64,000 bases of DNA from Paracoccus marcusii (lineage in GTDB: Bacteria > Pseudomonadota > Alphaproteobacteria > Rhodobacterales > Rhodobacteraceae): NCBI RefSeq assembly GCF_006151785.1, contig NZ_VDDD01000003.1, positions 1 through 64,000 of the forward strand, written 5' to 3'. The translations under genes were made by a program, and so were the position numbers. Shown piece by piece: positions 44,826 to 53,626 of this stretch; the first letter of the stretch is position 1, and each line of letters opens with the position of its first letter. The notes under the pieces were generated by a model. That model was given only the letters and a program-made list of their open reading frames with translations, was not told the origin of the DNA and did not search any database.

Positions 44826-45729
44826 AGCTGCCGAAGGCGCGGGGACCTGATGGCATGTCGATGCTGTGCGTCACCACCAGCGTCTTGGCGTCCAGAATCG
44901 TAAGCGTGTCCGAATCCCAGTTCGCGACGGCGACGCCGCTGCCGTCGGGCAGGGTCGCGATTCCTTCGGGATAATCGCCCACGGTGACGGTCGCCACCGG
45001 GTCCAGCGTGGCCGCGTCGAACACGGTGACGGTGCCGTCATACTGATCGGTGACGAAACCCCGCCCCCCGGCAAAGGCGACGGCATAGGGATGGCTGCCG
45101 GTTGGCACCTGGCCCGTCAGCAGCCCCGCGACAGGATCGATGACCGACACCACATCCCCTTGTACATCGGCCGAAAACAGCTGTCCGTCATGGAAGGTCA
45201 CGCCGAAGGGATGCGCCCCGGCCGTCGCCACGCGATGCAGCAGCGCCCCGGTTCCGGCGTCGAATATGCTGACCTGATCCGAATCACGATCGGCCGTCGC
45301 CACCAGGCCCATACCGTCGGTCGCCACGCCTGCCGGCGCGTCGCCGGTGGGCGCGCTCCAGACCGGCTGCAGGTCGGCATCCAGCCGGGTCAGCCGCGCA
45401 CCGTACCAGTCGGTGACGAAGACCCCGCCATCGCCCGCCGCGGCCAATCCGAAGGCCCCGGCGCCCAGGTCCCGATGGGCCAGCGGTCGGGCGTCTTCGT
45501 CCAGCACGTGCAGGCGTCCGCTGTCGGCGGCAATGACATACACGCATCCGGCCTGCGGGTCATAGGCCACAGGCGCAGGGGCATCGGGAATGTCGGCCGT
45601 CGCAATGATCGCGCCCGTCCCCAGGTCGATCACCGACAACGCATCGGCGTTCTGCGAGGTCACGAACGCAAGATCCCCGGCCAAGACCGGGGACCCTGTC
45701 AGCAGCAGCGCCAAGAACGCGCCCCGCAC
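44800..45729 (-). CDS. Secreted YVTN-type beta-propeller protein
   Basis: 309 residues from GTG 45729. Signal peptide (AFLALLLTGSPVLAG), then about seven repeats of the YVTN type (LAFVTSQNADALSVIDLGTG, VSVIDPVAGLLTGQVPTGSHPYAVAF, VFDAATLDPVATVTVGDYPEGIATLPDG). Probably periplasmic. It is the last gene of a minus-strand unit with the SRPBCC and DUF2380 genes. A second propeller protein of this kind is encoded at 48147. Role unknown; the context suggests methanol oxidation or metal handling. Confidence 0.82.
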   Translation of the reverse strand: MRGAFLALLLTGSPVLAGDLAFVTSQNADALSVIDLGTGAIIATADIPDAPAPVAYDPQAGCVYVIAADSGRLHVLDEDARPLAHRDLGAGAFGLAAAGDGGVFVTDWYGARLTRLDADLQPVWSAPTGDAPAGVATDGMGLVATADRDSDQVSIFDAGTGALLHRVATAGAHPFGVTFHDGQLFSADVQGDVVSVIDPVAGLLTGQVPTGSHPYAVAFAGGRGFVTDQYDGTVTVFDAATLDPVATVTVGDYPEGIATLPDGSGVAVANWDSDTLTILDAKTLVVTHSIDMPSGPRAFGSFTGRQAPR

Positions 45730-46287
45730 CTATTCGACGCGGCCAAAGCGTTCCGCCAGGGCGTCCAGCCCGGCCTGATAGACGCCGTCGACCGCTGCGA
45801 TGGCGGCATCGTCGTTCAGTTCGGCCGGGGGTTCGTTGTTCGGGAAACCGCGATAGAAGCCGCCCTTCCACAGGACCTCGGCCTTGCCGTCCTTGTCGCT
45901 GACCTGCAGCGTCGAGGAGTAGTTGGTCACCGGCAGGACCGCCGTGTCGACCTCGGTAATCATGTACTTGTACATCATCTTGTCGTTGTCGATGGCCATC
46001 AGCTGTTCGGTGATGGTGGGCGCCCCATCGCCGTTCAGTGTCAGCACGCGGGTCGATTCGTCGGGAACGTCCGCTGCCGCGCCCTCGGGCGTCATCGCGG
46101 TCGAGGCAACCACCGGATGCCAGCTCATGTCGTCGAAGCGGCCGATCACCTCCCATACCTCGGCGGGGGTGGCATCCAGCGTCACGGTCTTTTCCGTCTT
46201 CAGGCGCGACGGGCCATGCGCCCCCGCCATCCCCGTCAGGGCCAGCACCGCACCAAGCGCGCCCGCCAGAACTGTCGTCGTCCTCAT
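45730..46287 (-). CDS. Secreted SRPBCC family protein
   Basis: 185 residues with a signal peptide (LAGALGAVLALTGMAGA). The START/Bet v1-like core is clear: KTVTLDATPAEVWEVIGRFDDMSWHPVV near the start and VLWKGGFYRGFPNNE near the end. Such domains form hydrophobic pockets. Close relatives with signal peptides occur beside XoxF genes, with unknown roles. ATGA overlap with the DUF2380 gene and direct contact with the propeller gene show a three-gene operon. Confidence 0.82.
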   Translation of the reverse strand: MRTTTVLAGALGAVLALTGMAGAHGPSRLKTEKTVTLDATPAEVWEVIGRFDDMSWHPVVASTAMTPEGAAADVPDESTRVLTLNGDGAPTITEQLMAIDNDKMMYKYMITEVDTAVLPVTNYSSTLQVSDKDGKAEVLWKGGFYRGFPNNEPPAELNDDAAIAAVDGVYQAGLDALAERFGRVE

Positions 46288-46790
46288 TCCTTCCGTTCCT
46301 CCCGAAAGATCACATTTCTCAGCAGATAGCTGTAGCCGCGCCGAAACGCGTCATCGGTGTTGCCGCGGATCTCGACCGATCCGGCGCGCACGGTCTCTCC
46401 GGTTTCGGCATCGCGCAGGGTCAGATTGACCGACTGGATCAGGTTGGAGACCTTCTGCACCTCTCCGGCGATGGCATAGTCCGATCCCATCCCGCGGGCG
46501 ATCCTGGTATCGGCGCCGTTCGACCGGACCGGGTTCAGGATGCCCGCCACCGCCTCGGCCGGGGGCGGGGTCAGGGCAAAGCCGCGTCTGGTCAGGTCTT
46601 CGGCGATGAAATCCTCGACCATGGCGATGCGCGCGGTCTCGTCCGCGCGGACGCCGTTGATGGCGCCCTCGGTCGAGGTGTCGATGTAATGCAGGCCGAA
46701 CCAGGTCGCGGTCCCCGGGGGCGGTGCCGGCTGGGCAAGGGCGGCCATGGGGGCCAGCAGCAAGGTCGATATCAGGCCGAAACGGGTCAT
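46284..46790 (-). CDS. DUF2380-like secreted protein
   Basis: 168 residues from ATG 46790. Signal peptide (LISTLLLAPMAALAQ), then FGLHYIDTSTEGAINGVRADETARIAMVEDFIAEDL and ALTPPPAEAVAG, ending in a region like LPS- or TolB-assembly proteins (LIQSVNLTLRDAETGETVRAGSVEIRGNTDDAFRRGYSYLL). This resembles DUF2380. Function unknown. It is the first gene of the minus-strand operon and is divergent from the substrate-binding protein gene, with an inverted repeat between. Confidence 0.75.
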   Translation of the reverse strand: MTRFGLISTLLLAPMAALAQPAPPPGTATWFGLHYIDTSTEGAINGVRADETARIAMVEDFIAEDLTRRGFALTPPPAEAVAGILNPVRSNGADTRIARGMGSDYAIAGEVQKVSNLIQSVNLTLRDAETGETVRAGSVEIRGNTDDAFRRGYSYLLRNVIFREERKE

Positions 46791-46871
46791 TCCCCGACCA
46801 TGCGCCGGGGTCGGGCAGGCGTCCATTAAGACAAAAGGTGCAGCCGCCCCCGACTTTGGGTTGAGGGAAAA

Positions 46872-46892
46872 GTTCCCGGACGAAACGGGAAC
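46872..46892. promoter_or_regulatory. Inverted repeat in the divergent PQQ-accessory intergenic region
   Basis: GTTCCCG (46872-46878) and CGGGAAC (46886-46892), a perfect 7-bp dyad with a 7-base spacer. The half-site TTCCCG is also in the shared motif upstream of gfa and xoxF. It lies between two divergent operons and could be the operator for both. Confidence 0.5.
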
Positions 46893-46950
46893 AATAACCG
46901 GCTTGCCGCATCCCGGATCACCCCCCACCATGCCTGCAGGGAGAGACGAA

Positions 46951-48138
46951 ATGTTCAAAGGAATCATGGGACTTTTGGCTGGTGCCGTGGCACTGGCCCA
47001 GCCCGTCGCGGCCCAGACCCCGGACCCGGTGCAGATCCGCACGGCCGTGCTGCGGGTCGACGACCCTGGCCTGCCGCCGATCTCGCGGCTGGACCTGATG
47101 CCCGCCGATCTGGGTTTTGCGGGCGCGCGCCTGGCGATCGAGGACAACGACACCACCGGCCGCTTCATGGGCCAGGACTTCGAGGCCGAGGAGGTGGCTG
47201 CCACCCCCGAGACCGCCGAGGCCGAGATGGCACGCCTGCTGGACGAGGGGGTGCAGTTCATCGTGCTTCTGGCCGATGACGCGACGACCCTGGCCCTGGC
47301 CGATCAGGCGGGGGACCGGGCGATGGTCTTCAATGCGATGGCGCGCGGCGACAACCTGCGCGGGACCGATTGCCGGTTCAACACGATCCACGTCGCGCCA
47401 AGCCGCGCGATGCTGACCGACGCCATGACGCAGTTCCTGATGTGGAAGAACTGGCCCCGCTGGTTCCTGATCCACGGCAGCCATCCCGAGGACCAGGCCC
47501 TGGCCCAGGCCTGGCGCACCAGCGCCGCCAAGTTCGGCGCCCAGATCGTCGAGGAGCGTGAATACACCGATACCGGCGGCGCGCGCCGCACCGACAGCGG
47601 TCACGTGCAGGTCCAGGCGCAGATGCCCGTCTTTACGCAGCGCGCCGCGGACCATGACGTGGTCATCGCCGCGGACGAGGCGGACGTCTTCGCCGCCTAT
47701 CTGCCCTATCTGACCTGGGACGCGCGCCCGGTGGCGGGATCCGCCGGGCTGGTGCCGCGCAGCTGGCACCCGGCGATGGAGGCCTGGGGCGGCACCCAGT
47801 TCCAGAACCGCTTCGAGAAGCTGGCCGCCCGCCCGATCCGCGAGGAGGATTACCAGACCTGGCTGTCGCTGCGCATCGTCGGAGAGGCGGCGACCCGCAC
47901 CAATTCCGGCGACCCCGCCGCGCTGAAGGAGTTCATCCTGTCCCCCGATTTTGACGTCGCGGGATTCAAGGGCCAGGCCCTGACGGTGCGCGACTGGGAC
48001 CACCAGGTGCGCCAACCCATCCTGCTGACCACCGGCGTGCTGACCACCTCGGTCAGCCCGCAGGACCAGTACCTGCATCAGACCAGCCAGCTGGACACGC
48101 TGGGCGTCGACCGCCCCGAAACCCAATGCCAATTCTGA
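46951..48138 (+). CDS. PQQ-associated ABC transporter substrate-binding protein
   Basis: 395 residues from ATG 46951 (GGGAGAGA upstream). Signal peptide (LLAGAVALAQPVAAQ), then a type I periplasmic-binding fold: LMPADLGFAGARLAIEDNDTTGRFMGQ, FIVLLADDATTLALADQAGDRAMVFNAMA, and a C-terminal WLSLRIVGEAATR. It fits the TIGR03863-type protein found with PQQ-dependent alcohol dehydrogenase systems. The related Pseudomonas putida ped ABC system is reported to be needed for growth with rare earth elements, so lanthanide or PQQ-related cargo is plausible. Confidence 0.88.
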   Translation: MFKGIMGLLAGAVALAQPVAAQTPDPVQIRTAVLRVDDPGLPPISRLDLMPADLGFAGARLAIEDNDTTGRFMGQDFEAEEVAATPETAEAEMARLLDEGVQFIVLLADDATTLALADQAGDRAMVFNAMARGDNLRGTDCRFNTIHVAPSRAMLTDAMTQFLMWKNWPRWFLIHGSHPEDQALAQAWRTSAAKFGAQIVEEREYTDTGGARRTDSGHVQVQAQMPVFTQRAADHDVVIAADEADVFAAYLPYLTWDARPVAGSAGLVPRSWHPAMEAWGGTQFQNRFEKLAARPIREEDYQTWLSLRIVGEAATRTNSGDPAALKEFILSPDFDVAGFKGQALTVRDWDHQVRQPILLTTGVLTTSVSPQDQYLHQTSQLDTLGVDRPETQCQF

Positions 48139-48146
48139 GAGGCCGC

Positions 48147-49118
48147 ATGCGACATCTTCTGAGTGCCACCACCGGGCTTGCGCTGATGCTTGCCGCCGGA
48201 CCCGCCCTGGCGAACCGCGTCTTCGTCACCAACGAACGCAGCAACGACGTCACCGTCCTGGACGGAGAGACGTTCGAGGTCATCGGGACCTATCCCGTGG
48301 GCAACCGCCCCCGCGGCATCACCATCAGCCCCGACGGGACCGAGCTGTATGTCTGCGCGTCGGACGACAACCTGGTGCGCGTCTTCAACCCCGAGACGAT
48401 GGAGGAGATGCACACCCTGCCGTCCGGTCCCGACCCGGAACTGTTCGTGCTGCACCCGTCGGGCAACCCGCTGTTCATCGCCAACGAGGACGACAACATC
48501 GTCACCGTGGTCGACACCAAGACCCACCAGATGCTGGCCGAGGTGCCGGTCGGCGTCGAGCCCGAGGGCATGGGCGTCAGCCCCGATGGCAAGGTCGTGA
48601 TCAACACGTCGGAAACGACGAACATGGCGCATTTCATCGACACCGAGACGTTCCAGATCACCGCCAACGTGCTGGTCGACAGCCGCCCGCGCTTTGCCCA
48701 GTACACGGCCGACGGAACCAAGCTGTACGTGACGTCCGAGATCGGCGGCACGGTCAGCGTGATCGACCCGGCCACGCAGACGATCACCAAGAAGATCAGT
48801 TTCGACATCCCCGGCGTCCTGCCGGAGGCGATCCAGCCGGTCGGCGCGCGTGTGACGTCCGACGGGTCCAAGCTGTTCGTGGCCCTGGGGCCGGCCAACC
48901 GGGTCGCCGTGATCGACGCTGCCACCGACGAGGTGACCGATTACCTGCTGGTCGGGCAGCGGGTCTGGCAGCTGGCCTTCAGCCCGGACGAGAAATACCT
49001 CTATACCACCAACGGCAATTCCAACGACGTGTCGATCATCGACGTGGCCGCCAACGAGGTCGTCCGCTCGGTTCCCGTGGGGCAGCAGCCCTGGGGTGTC
49101 GTCGTCGCCCCGGACTGA
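48147..49118 (+). CDS. PQQ-associated YVTN beta-propeller protein
   Basis: 323 residues from ATG 48147 with GAGAGG upstream. Signal peptide (TTGLALMLAAGPALA), then seven YVTN repeats (RVFVTNERSNDVTVLDGETFEVIGTYPVGNRPRGITISPDG onward to the end). It matches the TIGR03866 family encoded with the PQQ-associated ABC transporter. It lies 9 bases after the binding-protein gene. The exact role in transport or in handling the methanol dehydrogenase is unknown. Confidence 0.9.
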   Translation: MRHLLSATTGLALMLAAGPALANRVFVTNERSNDVTVLDGETFEVIGTYPVGNRPRGITISPDGTELYVCASDDNLVRVFNPETMEEMHTLPSGPDPELFVLHPSGNPLFIANEDDNIVTVVDTKTHQMLAEVPVGVEPEGMGVSPDGKVVINTSETTNMAHFIDTETFQITANVLVDSRPRFAQYTADGTKLYVTSEIGGTVSVIDPATQTITKKISFDIPGVLPEAIQPVGARVTSDGSKLFVALGPANRVAVIDAATDEVTDYLLVGQRVWQLAFSPDEKYLYTTNGNSNDVSIIDVAANEVVRSVPVGQQPWGVVVAPD

Positions 49119-49155
49119 TCCGGCATCCCTGCATATCCTGAGGAGGAGAGATTCC

Positions 49156-49773
49156 ATGACCACGCTGACGAAACTGATGTCCGGTGCCGCCTTGGCCCTG
49201 ATCCTGGCGGTGCCCGCTACCGCCCAGGATGCCGCGGTCCCCGACGCCTCTGCTGAGCAGGCACCCGGCGGCGATGCCGTTGTGGGCGAACCCGCCGAGG
49301 CGGGCACCCAATCGGGCGAGGCCGTCGAGGCGGACGAGGATGATGACGACGAGGAGGAGGAAGAGGCCCCGTCCGAGGGGACCTATGACGCGACCGGCAT
49401 GTTCGATTACGGCTTTTCTGGCCTTCTGGCGCGAGAGAACCGCACCGACCTGGCGCCCCTGACGCTGGCATCCGGCCAGCCCGTCGCGGGCGGCGAATAC
49501 ACGATCAAGTCGGGCGGTTACTATCGCATCAACATCGTGGCCGACGGCAGCCAGGAGCTGGCCCTGTCGGGCGGCGACTTCTTCCGCGCGATCTGGATCA
49601 ACGAGATCGTCATCGGCGACACCGAGATCCGGCCGATGGGCGTGCACAGCATCGAATTCGATGCCGACGGCACGGCGGTCCTCAGCTTTGTCGCGGTGCT
49701 GCCCGGTCGATACACCTTGTCAGTGCCGGGTTCTTCGGGCGACAGTCTGCAAGCCGTCTTCAACATCCAGTAG
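49156..49773 (+). CDS. Secreted protein with dense acidic stretch, unknown function
   Basis: 205 residues from ATG 49156 (GAGGAGGAGAG upstream). Signal peptide (LALILAVPATAQ), an acidic/Ala-rich region, then residues 58-70 in which 12 of 13 residues are Asp or Glu (EADEDDDDEEEEE). The C-terminal half is a beta-sandwich-like domain (YTIKSGGYYRINIVADGSQEL, FFRAIWINEIVIGD, VLPGRYTLSVPG). I do not recognise a named family. Its place inside the XoxF/PQQ-transport operon and the acidic run suggest binding of hard cations such as lanthanides or calcium; this is a hypothesis. Confidence 0.7.
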   Translation: MTTLTKLMSGAALALILAVPATAQDAAVPDASAEQAPGGDAVVGEPAEAGTQSGEAVEADEDDDDEEEEEAPSEGTYDATGMFDYGFSGLLARENRTDLAPLTLASGQPVAGGEYTIKSGGYYRINIVADGSQELALSGGDFFRAIWINEIVIGDTEIRPMGVHSIEFDADGTAVLSFVAVLPGRYTLSVPGSSGDSLQAVFNIQ

Positions 49774-49779
49774 GGTTCA

Positions 49780-50502
49780 TTGACCGCCGCGTTGCAGATC
49801 GACCATGTCAGCCACAATTTCGGTGCCGTGCAGGCACTGGACGATGTGTCGCTGACGGTGCCGCGCGGCGGATTCACCGCCCTTCTGGGGGTGAATGGCG
49901 CGGGCAAGACCACGCTGTTCTCGCTTGTGACGCGGCTCTACAACAACCGGTCGGGGATGATCCGCGTGGCGGGCCACGACCTGCGGCGCGAACCGTCGCA
50001 GGCGCTGGCCCGTCTGGGCGTGGTCTTTCAAAGCCGCGCGATGGATGCCGACCTGACGATCCGCCAGAACCTGATCTATCACGCCAGCCTGCACGGGATA
50101 CCCGGCAGGCTGGCGCGGCCACGCATCGACCAGGTGCTGGGCCAGGTCGATCTGGCCGACAAGGCCGACACCCGCGTCACCGCCCTGTCCGGCGGCCAGT
50201 CGCGCCGGGCCGAGATCGCGCGCGCCCTGATCCACAGCCCCGACCTGCTGCTGCTGGACGAGGCGACGGTGGGCCTGGACGTGAAGTCGCGGGCCGAGGT
50301 GCTGGCCCTGACCCGCCGCCTGATCGCCCGCGATGGCGTGTCCGCCCTGTGGGCCACCCATATCATGGACGAGATCGACCCCGCCGACGACCTGGTGATC
50401 CTGCATCGCGGCCGGGTGCTGCGGCAGGGTCGCGCCGCCGACATCGCCGGGCCGCACGGGCTGACGCGGGCCTTCCTGGACCTGACCGGAGTCGCGCCAT
50501 GA
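49780..50502 (+). CDS. PQQ-associated ABC transporter ATP-binding protein
   Basis: 240 residues from TTG 49780 (6 bases after the previous stop). Walker A GVNGAGKTTL, Q-loop VFQSRAMD, signature LSGGQSRRAEIA, Walker B LLLLDEATVGLD, switch His in WATHIMDEI. It fits the TIGR03864 group linked to PQQ-dependent alcohol dehydrogenases. It pairs with the ABC-2 permease that follows with an ATGA overlap. Confidence 0.92.
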   Translation: MTAALQIDHVSHNFGAVQALDDVSLTVPRGGFTALLGVNGAGKTTLFSLVTRLYNNRSGMIRVAGHDLRREPSQALARLGVVFQSRAMDADLTIRQNLIYHASLHGIPGRLARPRIDQVLGQVDLADKADTRVTALSGGQSRRAEIARALIHSPDLLLLDEATVGLDVKSRAEVLALTRRLIARDGVSALWATHIMDEIDPADDLVILHRGRVLRQGRAADIAGPHGLTRAFLDLTGVAP

Positions 50503-51323
50503 CCGCACCCACCGACCGCCCCCGCGGCTGGCTGACCGCCTTTCTGGGCATCGCGCGCCGCGAGACGCTGCGCTTCGTCAACCAGCGCGGGCGGTTCTTG
50601 GCGGCACTGGTGCGCCCGCTGGTCTGGCTGTTCATCTTTGCCGCCGGGTTCCGCGCCGTGCTGGGTCTGTCGATCACGCCGCCCTATCAGACCTATGTCC
50701 TGTACGAGGTCTACGTGACCCCCGGCCTGGTCGCGATGATCCAGCTGTTCAACGGCATGCAGTCGTCGTTGTCGATGGTCTACGACCGAGAGACCGGGGC
50801 CATGCGCACGCTGCTGGTCAGCCCGTTTCCGCGTTGGTACCTGCTGGGATCCAAGCTGATCGCGGGGGTGATCGTGTCGATCATCCAGGTCTTCACCTTC
50901 CTGGCCATCGCGTATTGGTGGGGCATCCGCCCGCCCGTCTGGGGCTATGTCACCGTGATCCCGGCGCTGATCCTGTCGGGGCTGATGCTGGGCGCGATGG
51001 GTCTGTTCCTGTCCAGCGCGATCCGCCAGCTGGAGAATTTCGCGGGTGTCATGAACTTCGTGATCTTCCCGATGTTCTTTGCCTCGTCCGCGCTGTACCC
51101 GCTGTGGCGCATGCGCGAAAGCAGCCCGCTGTTGCACGACATCTGCGCCGTCAATCCCTTCACCCACGCGGTCGAGCTGATCCGGTTTGCGCTGTACATG
51201 CAGGTGAACTGGACCGCCCTGGCGGTGGTCCTAGGATGTTTGGCGGGGTTCTTCGGCGCGGCGGTCTTCATGTATGATCCGCAAAAGGGCCTGTGGGCCC
51301 GGCGGAAAGGAGGTCCCGCATGA
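50499..51323 (+). CDS. ABC-2 type permease of the PQQ-associated transporter
   Basis: 274 residues with six predicted membrane helices (LVWLFIFAAGFRAVLG, IIQVFTFLAIAYWWGI, VIPALILSGLMLGAMGLFL, FAGVMNFVIFPMFFASSALYPLW, ALAVVLGCLAGFFGAAVFMY). The ETGAMRTLLVSPFPRWYLLGSKL loop is the usual ABC-2 coupling region. ABC-2 permeases are usually exporters; with the ATPase at 49780 this may form the PedC-like membrane part of a rare-earth-related system. Confidence 0.9.
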   Translation: MTAPTDRPRGWLTAFLGIARRETLRFVNQRGRFLAALVRPLVWLFIFAAGFRAVLGLSITPPYQTYVLYEVYVTPGLVAMIQLFNGMQSSLSMVYDRETGAMRTLLVSPFPRWYLLGSKLIAGVIVSIIQVFTFLAIAYWWGIRPPVWGYVTVIPALILSGLMLGAMGLFLSSAIRQLENFAGVMNFVIFPMFFASSALYPLWRMRESSPLLHDICAVNPFTHAVELIRFALYMQVNWTALAVVLGCLAGFFGAAVFMYDPQKGLWARRKGGPA

Positions 51324-51910
51324 TCCGCATCACCCTGGCCCTGGCGCTGCTGGCCGGTCCCGCCTTCGGCGCGGCGGGGACCGATCCCGACTGGCCCTGC
51401 ATCCAGCGCAAGCAGCCGCATCTGTCGATGGGCCAGGTCTGGACCGGCCCCATCCCGGACGACGAGACGCTGGCCCTTGCCCGCGATCCCGACATCGCCC
51501 GCCTGGCCGAACGCCTGGAACAGCGCCGCCTGCCGATCGAGGAGGCCGAGACGGAGATCGCCGAATTCGGAGCCGAGGCCCCAGACACGCATCTGGTCGC
51601 ACTGATGCAGGCGATCTTCGACCGGATCGACAGCGACCGCAGCGCGCTGATCGCGGGCATCGCGCGCTATGGCCGGTCGCAGGTGGACCTGTCAGAACGG
51701 ATCGAGGAACGCCGCGCCCGCATGGCCGAAATGGAGGCCGCCGAGGCCCCCGATTTCGACGCCATCGACGCCGAGGAAAAGGCCCTGGACTGGGATCAGC
51801 GTATCTTCACCGAACGCCAGCAGTCGCTGACCTATGTGTGCGAGACGCCGGTGATCCTGGAACAGCGCATCTTCACGCTGGGCCGCGCCATCGCCGGCCA
51901 GCTGGACTAG
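51320..51910 (+). CDS. Secreted helical protein of unknown function
   Basis: 196 residues from ATG 51320, overlapping the permease stop. Signal peptide (TLALALLAGPAFGA), then DWPCIQRKQPHLSMGQVWTGP and long charged helices with coiled-coil character (about residues 100-165), ending with TYVCETPVILEQRIF. The two cysteines may form a disulfide. No family recognised. It closes the PQQ-transporter operon; its stop shares CTAG with the convergent glycosyltransferase gene. Confidence 0.75.
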   Translation: MIRITLALALLAGPAFGAAGTDPDWPCIQRKQPHLSMGQVWTGPIPDDETLALARDPDIARLAERLEQRRLPIEEAETEIAEFGAEAPDTHLVALMQAIFDRIDSDRSALIAGIARYGRSQVDLSERIEERRARMAEMEAAEAPDFDAIDAEEKALDWDQRIFTERQQSLTYVCETPVILEQRIFTLGRAIAGQLD

Positions 51911-52893
51911 GGCGCGTCGCTGCGCGACAGTCGCAGGATGTCGTCATGGCTGCGGTCCAGCCGTCCAGCCAGCCCGTCGCGCACTGCCTGATCCAGGATG
52001 GTCCGGAACAGGGCGGCGTCCGGTCCGTAATCCGCGGCCTTGCGCCGCCACTTGCACAGCAGCACCGGGACCAGCGGCCAGAACCACGGTCCCGCCGCTA
52101 CCCGATAGGCCATCAGCGCATTGCGATACATGTAGAATACCTTCCACATCGGGCGCAGCACGACACCGCCCTGCGCCTGCAGGGCCGTGGTGTCGTGATC
52201 GAACCGCACCTGCGGCGCGAACCCGATGCGCAGTCCGGCACGGCGCATCTGCAGCGTGTACAGCTGGTCGTCGCCATAGATGAACAGGCGCGGGTCGGGT
52301 AGCCCGGCCCGCTGCAGCGCCGCGCGCGACAGGAACAGGCCGACGAAGCTGCTCATGTCCACCGGCAAGACCGGTGACCCGGTCCGGTAATCACCGTCGC
52401 CCAGATGGAACCCGGCACGGCCGCGGCCCAGTGGCATCCGCGCCAGGGTGCGCAGGAAGGCCCCCGGATTCCAGAACGGGTTGCGATAGGGGCGGTTCAT
52501 CTCGCAGATGCGGCCGTCGGGGTGATGCACCGCGGCGCCGATCGCGTCCCATTCCGACAGATCCATTGCCCGGAAGGCGTCGATGGCGCCGGGCGCGGGG
52601 CGACCGTCATCGTCCGTGACCAAGGTCCAGTCGGCCTGCGCCTCGTCTCGCGCAAGCTGCATGCCGACGGAAAACCCGCCCGCCCCGCCTTGGTTCGTGG
52701 CGCTGCGATGGACGCGCAGGCGCGGGTCGTTCAGCGCCGAAAGCCAATCGGCGGTCCCATCGGTCGAGGCATTGTCGACCACGATCACGTGATCGACCGG
52801 CTGGTCCAGCAGGCGCGCGACCGTGACGGTCAGCTTGTCCAGCCGGTTGTGCGTGACCACCACGGCGGCGATCGAGGGTCGGGTATGGGCCAT
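51907..52893 (-). CDS. GT2 family glycosyltransferase (GlfT-like)
   Basis: 328 residues. GT-A fold: AAVVVTHNRLDKLTVTVARL, VIVVDNASTDGTADWL, GGAGGFSVGMQLA, metal-binding TLVTDDDGRPA, and FIYGDDQLYTLQMRRAGLRIGFAPQVRFDHD. The layout resembles galactofuranosyl and rhamnosyl transferases, in keeping with glf and rfb genes nearby. Acceptor and linkage unknown. It faces away from rfbC. Confidence 0.85.
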   Translation of the reverse strand: MAHTRPSIAAVVVTHNRLDKLTVTVARLLDQPVDHVIVVDNASTDGTADWLSALNDPRLRVHRSATNQGGAGGFSVGMQLARDEAQADWTLVTDDDGRPAPGAIDAFRAMDLSEWDAIGAAVHHPDGRICEMNRPYRNPFWNPGAFLRTLARMPLGRGRAGFHLGDGDYRTGSPVLPVDMSSFVGLFLSRAALQRAGLPDPRLFIYGDDQLYTLQMRRAGLRIGFAPQVRFDHDTTALQAQGGVVLRPMWKVFYMYRNALMAYRVAAGPWFWPLVPVLLCKWRRKAADYGPDAALFRTILDQAVRDGLAGRLDRSHDDILRLSRSDAP

Positions 52894-53065
52894 GGCGTGC
52901 CGATCATGTCATCTGCCGGCAGGCTGCGGCCGGGTTCGACCGCGCGATACCACGAAGGGCATTTGTGCAGCAACCGCCACCCATGCTGGTTTTCCGTGCC
53001 GGACGGGGCTGACAAGGCGCGTCGATGCCCCTAGACATCGTGCAGGACAACCGCCCGAGGCAAAG

Positions 53066-53626
53066 ATGCAGATCGAAACAACCCCGCTGCCCGGAGTGCT
53101 GCTGCTGACGCCGGCCCGTCATGGCGATGCGCGCGGCTTCTTCTCGGAAAGCTGGAATCGCAGGACGCTGGCCGATTCCGGGGTCGTGCTGCCCGAGTTC
53201 GTGCAGGACAACCATTCAATGTCCGCGCAGACCGGCACGCTGCGGGGTCTGCATTATCAGTCGCCCCCCTTCGCGCAGGGCAAGCTGGTGCGCTGCGGGC
53301 GTGGCCGGCTGTTCGACGTGGCGGTGGACGTCCGCGTGGGCAGCCCGACCTATGGCCAATGGTTCGGGACCGAGCTGAGCTTCGAGAACGGCCGCCAGCT
53401 GTGGATTCCTGCAGGCTTCCTTCACGGCTTCGTCACCCGCGAACCCGATACCGAGATCGTCTACAAATGCACGGCCCATTACGACCGCGCGTCGGACGGG
53501 GCGGTGGCTTGGGACAGCGTCGGCATTGACTGGGACGTCGCCGATCCGTTGCTGTCCGACAAGGATCGGGATGCGCAGCCGCTGGCAGAGTTGAAATCGC
53601 CCTTCGTCTTTGAGGAGCAGGCATGA
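53066..53626 (+). CDS. rfbC: dTDP-4-dehydrorhamnose 3,5-epimerase
   Basis: 186 residues. Hallmarks: [40 protein letters not shown] with the catalytic His, and [10 protein letters not shown]. It epimerises dTDP-4-keto-6-deoxyglucose at C3 and C5. First gene of the rfbCBDA operon; about 170 bases of promoter region separate it from the divergent glycosyltransferase. I saw no clear sigma-70 boxes there. Confidence 0.95.
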   Translation: MQIETTPLPGVLLLTPARHGDARGFFSESWNRRTLADSGVVLPEFVQDNHSMSAQTGTLRGLHYQSPPFAQGKLVRCGRGRLFDVAVDVRVGSPTYGQWFGTELSFENGRQLWIPAGFLHGFVTREPDTEIVYKCTAHYDRASDGAVAWDSVGIDWDVADPLLSDKDRDAQPLAELKSPFVFEEQA

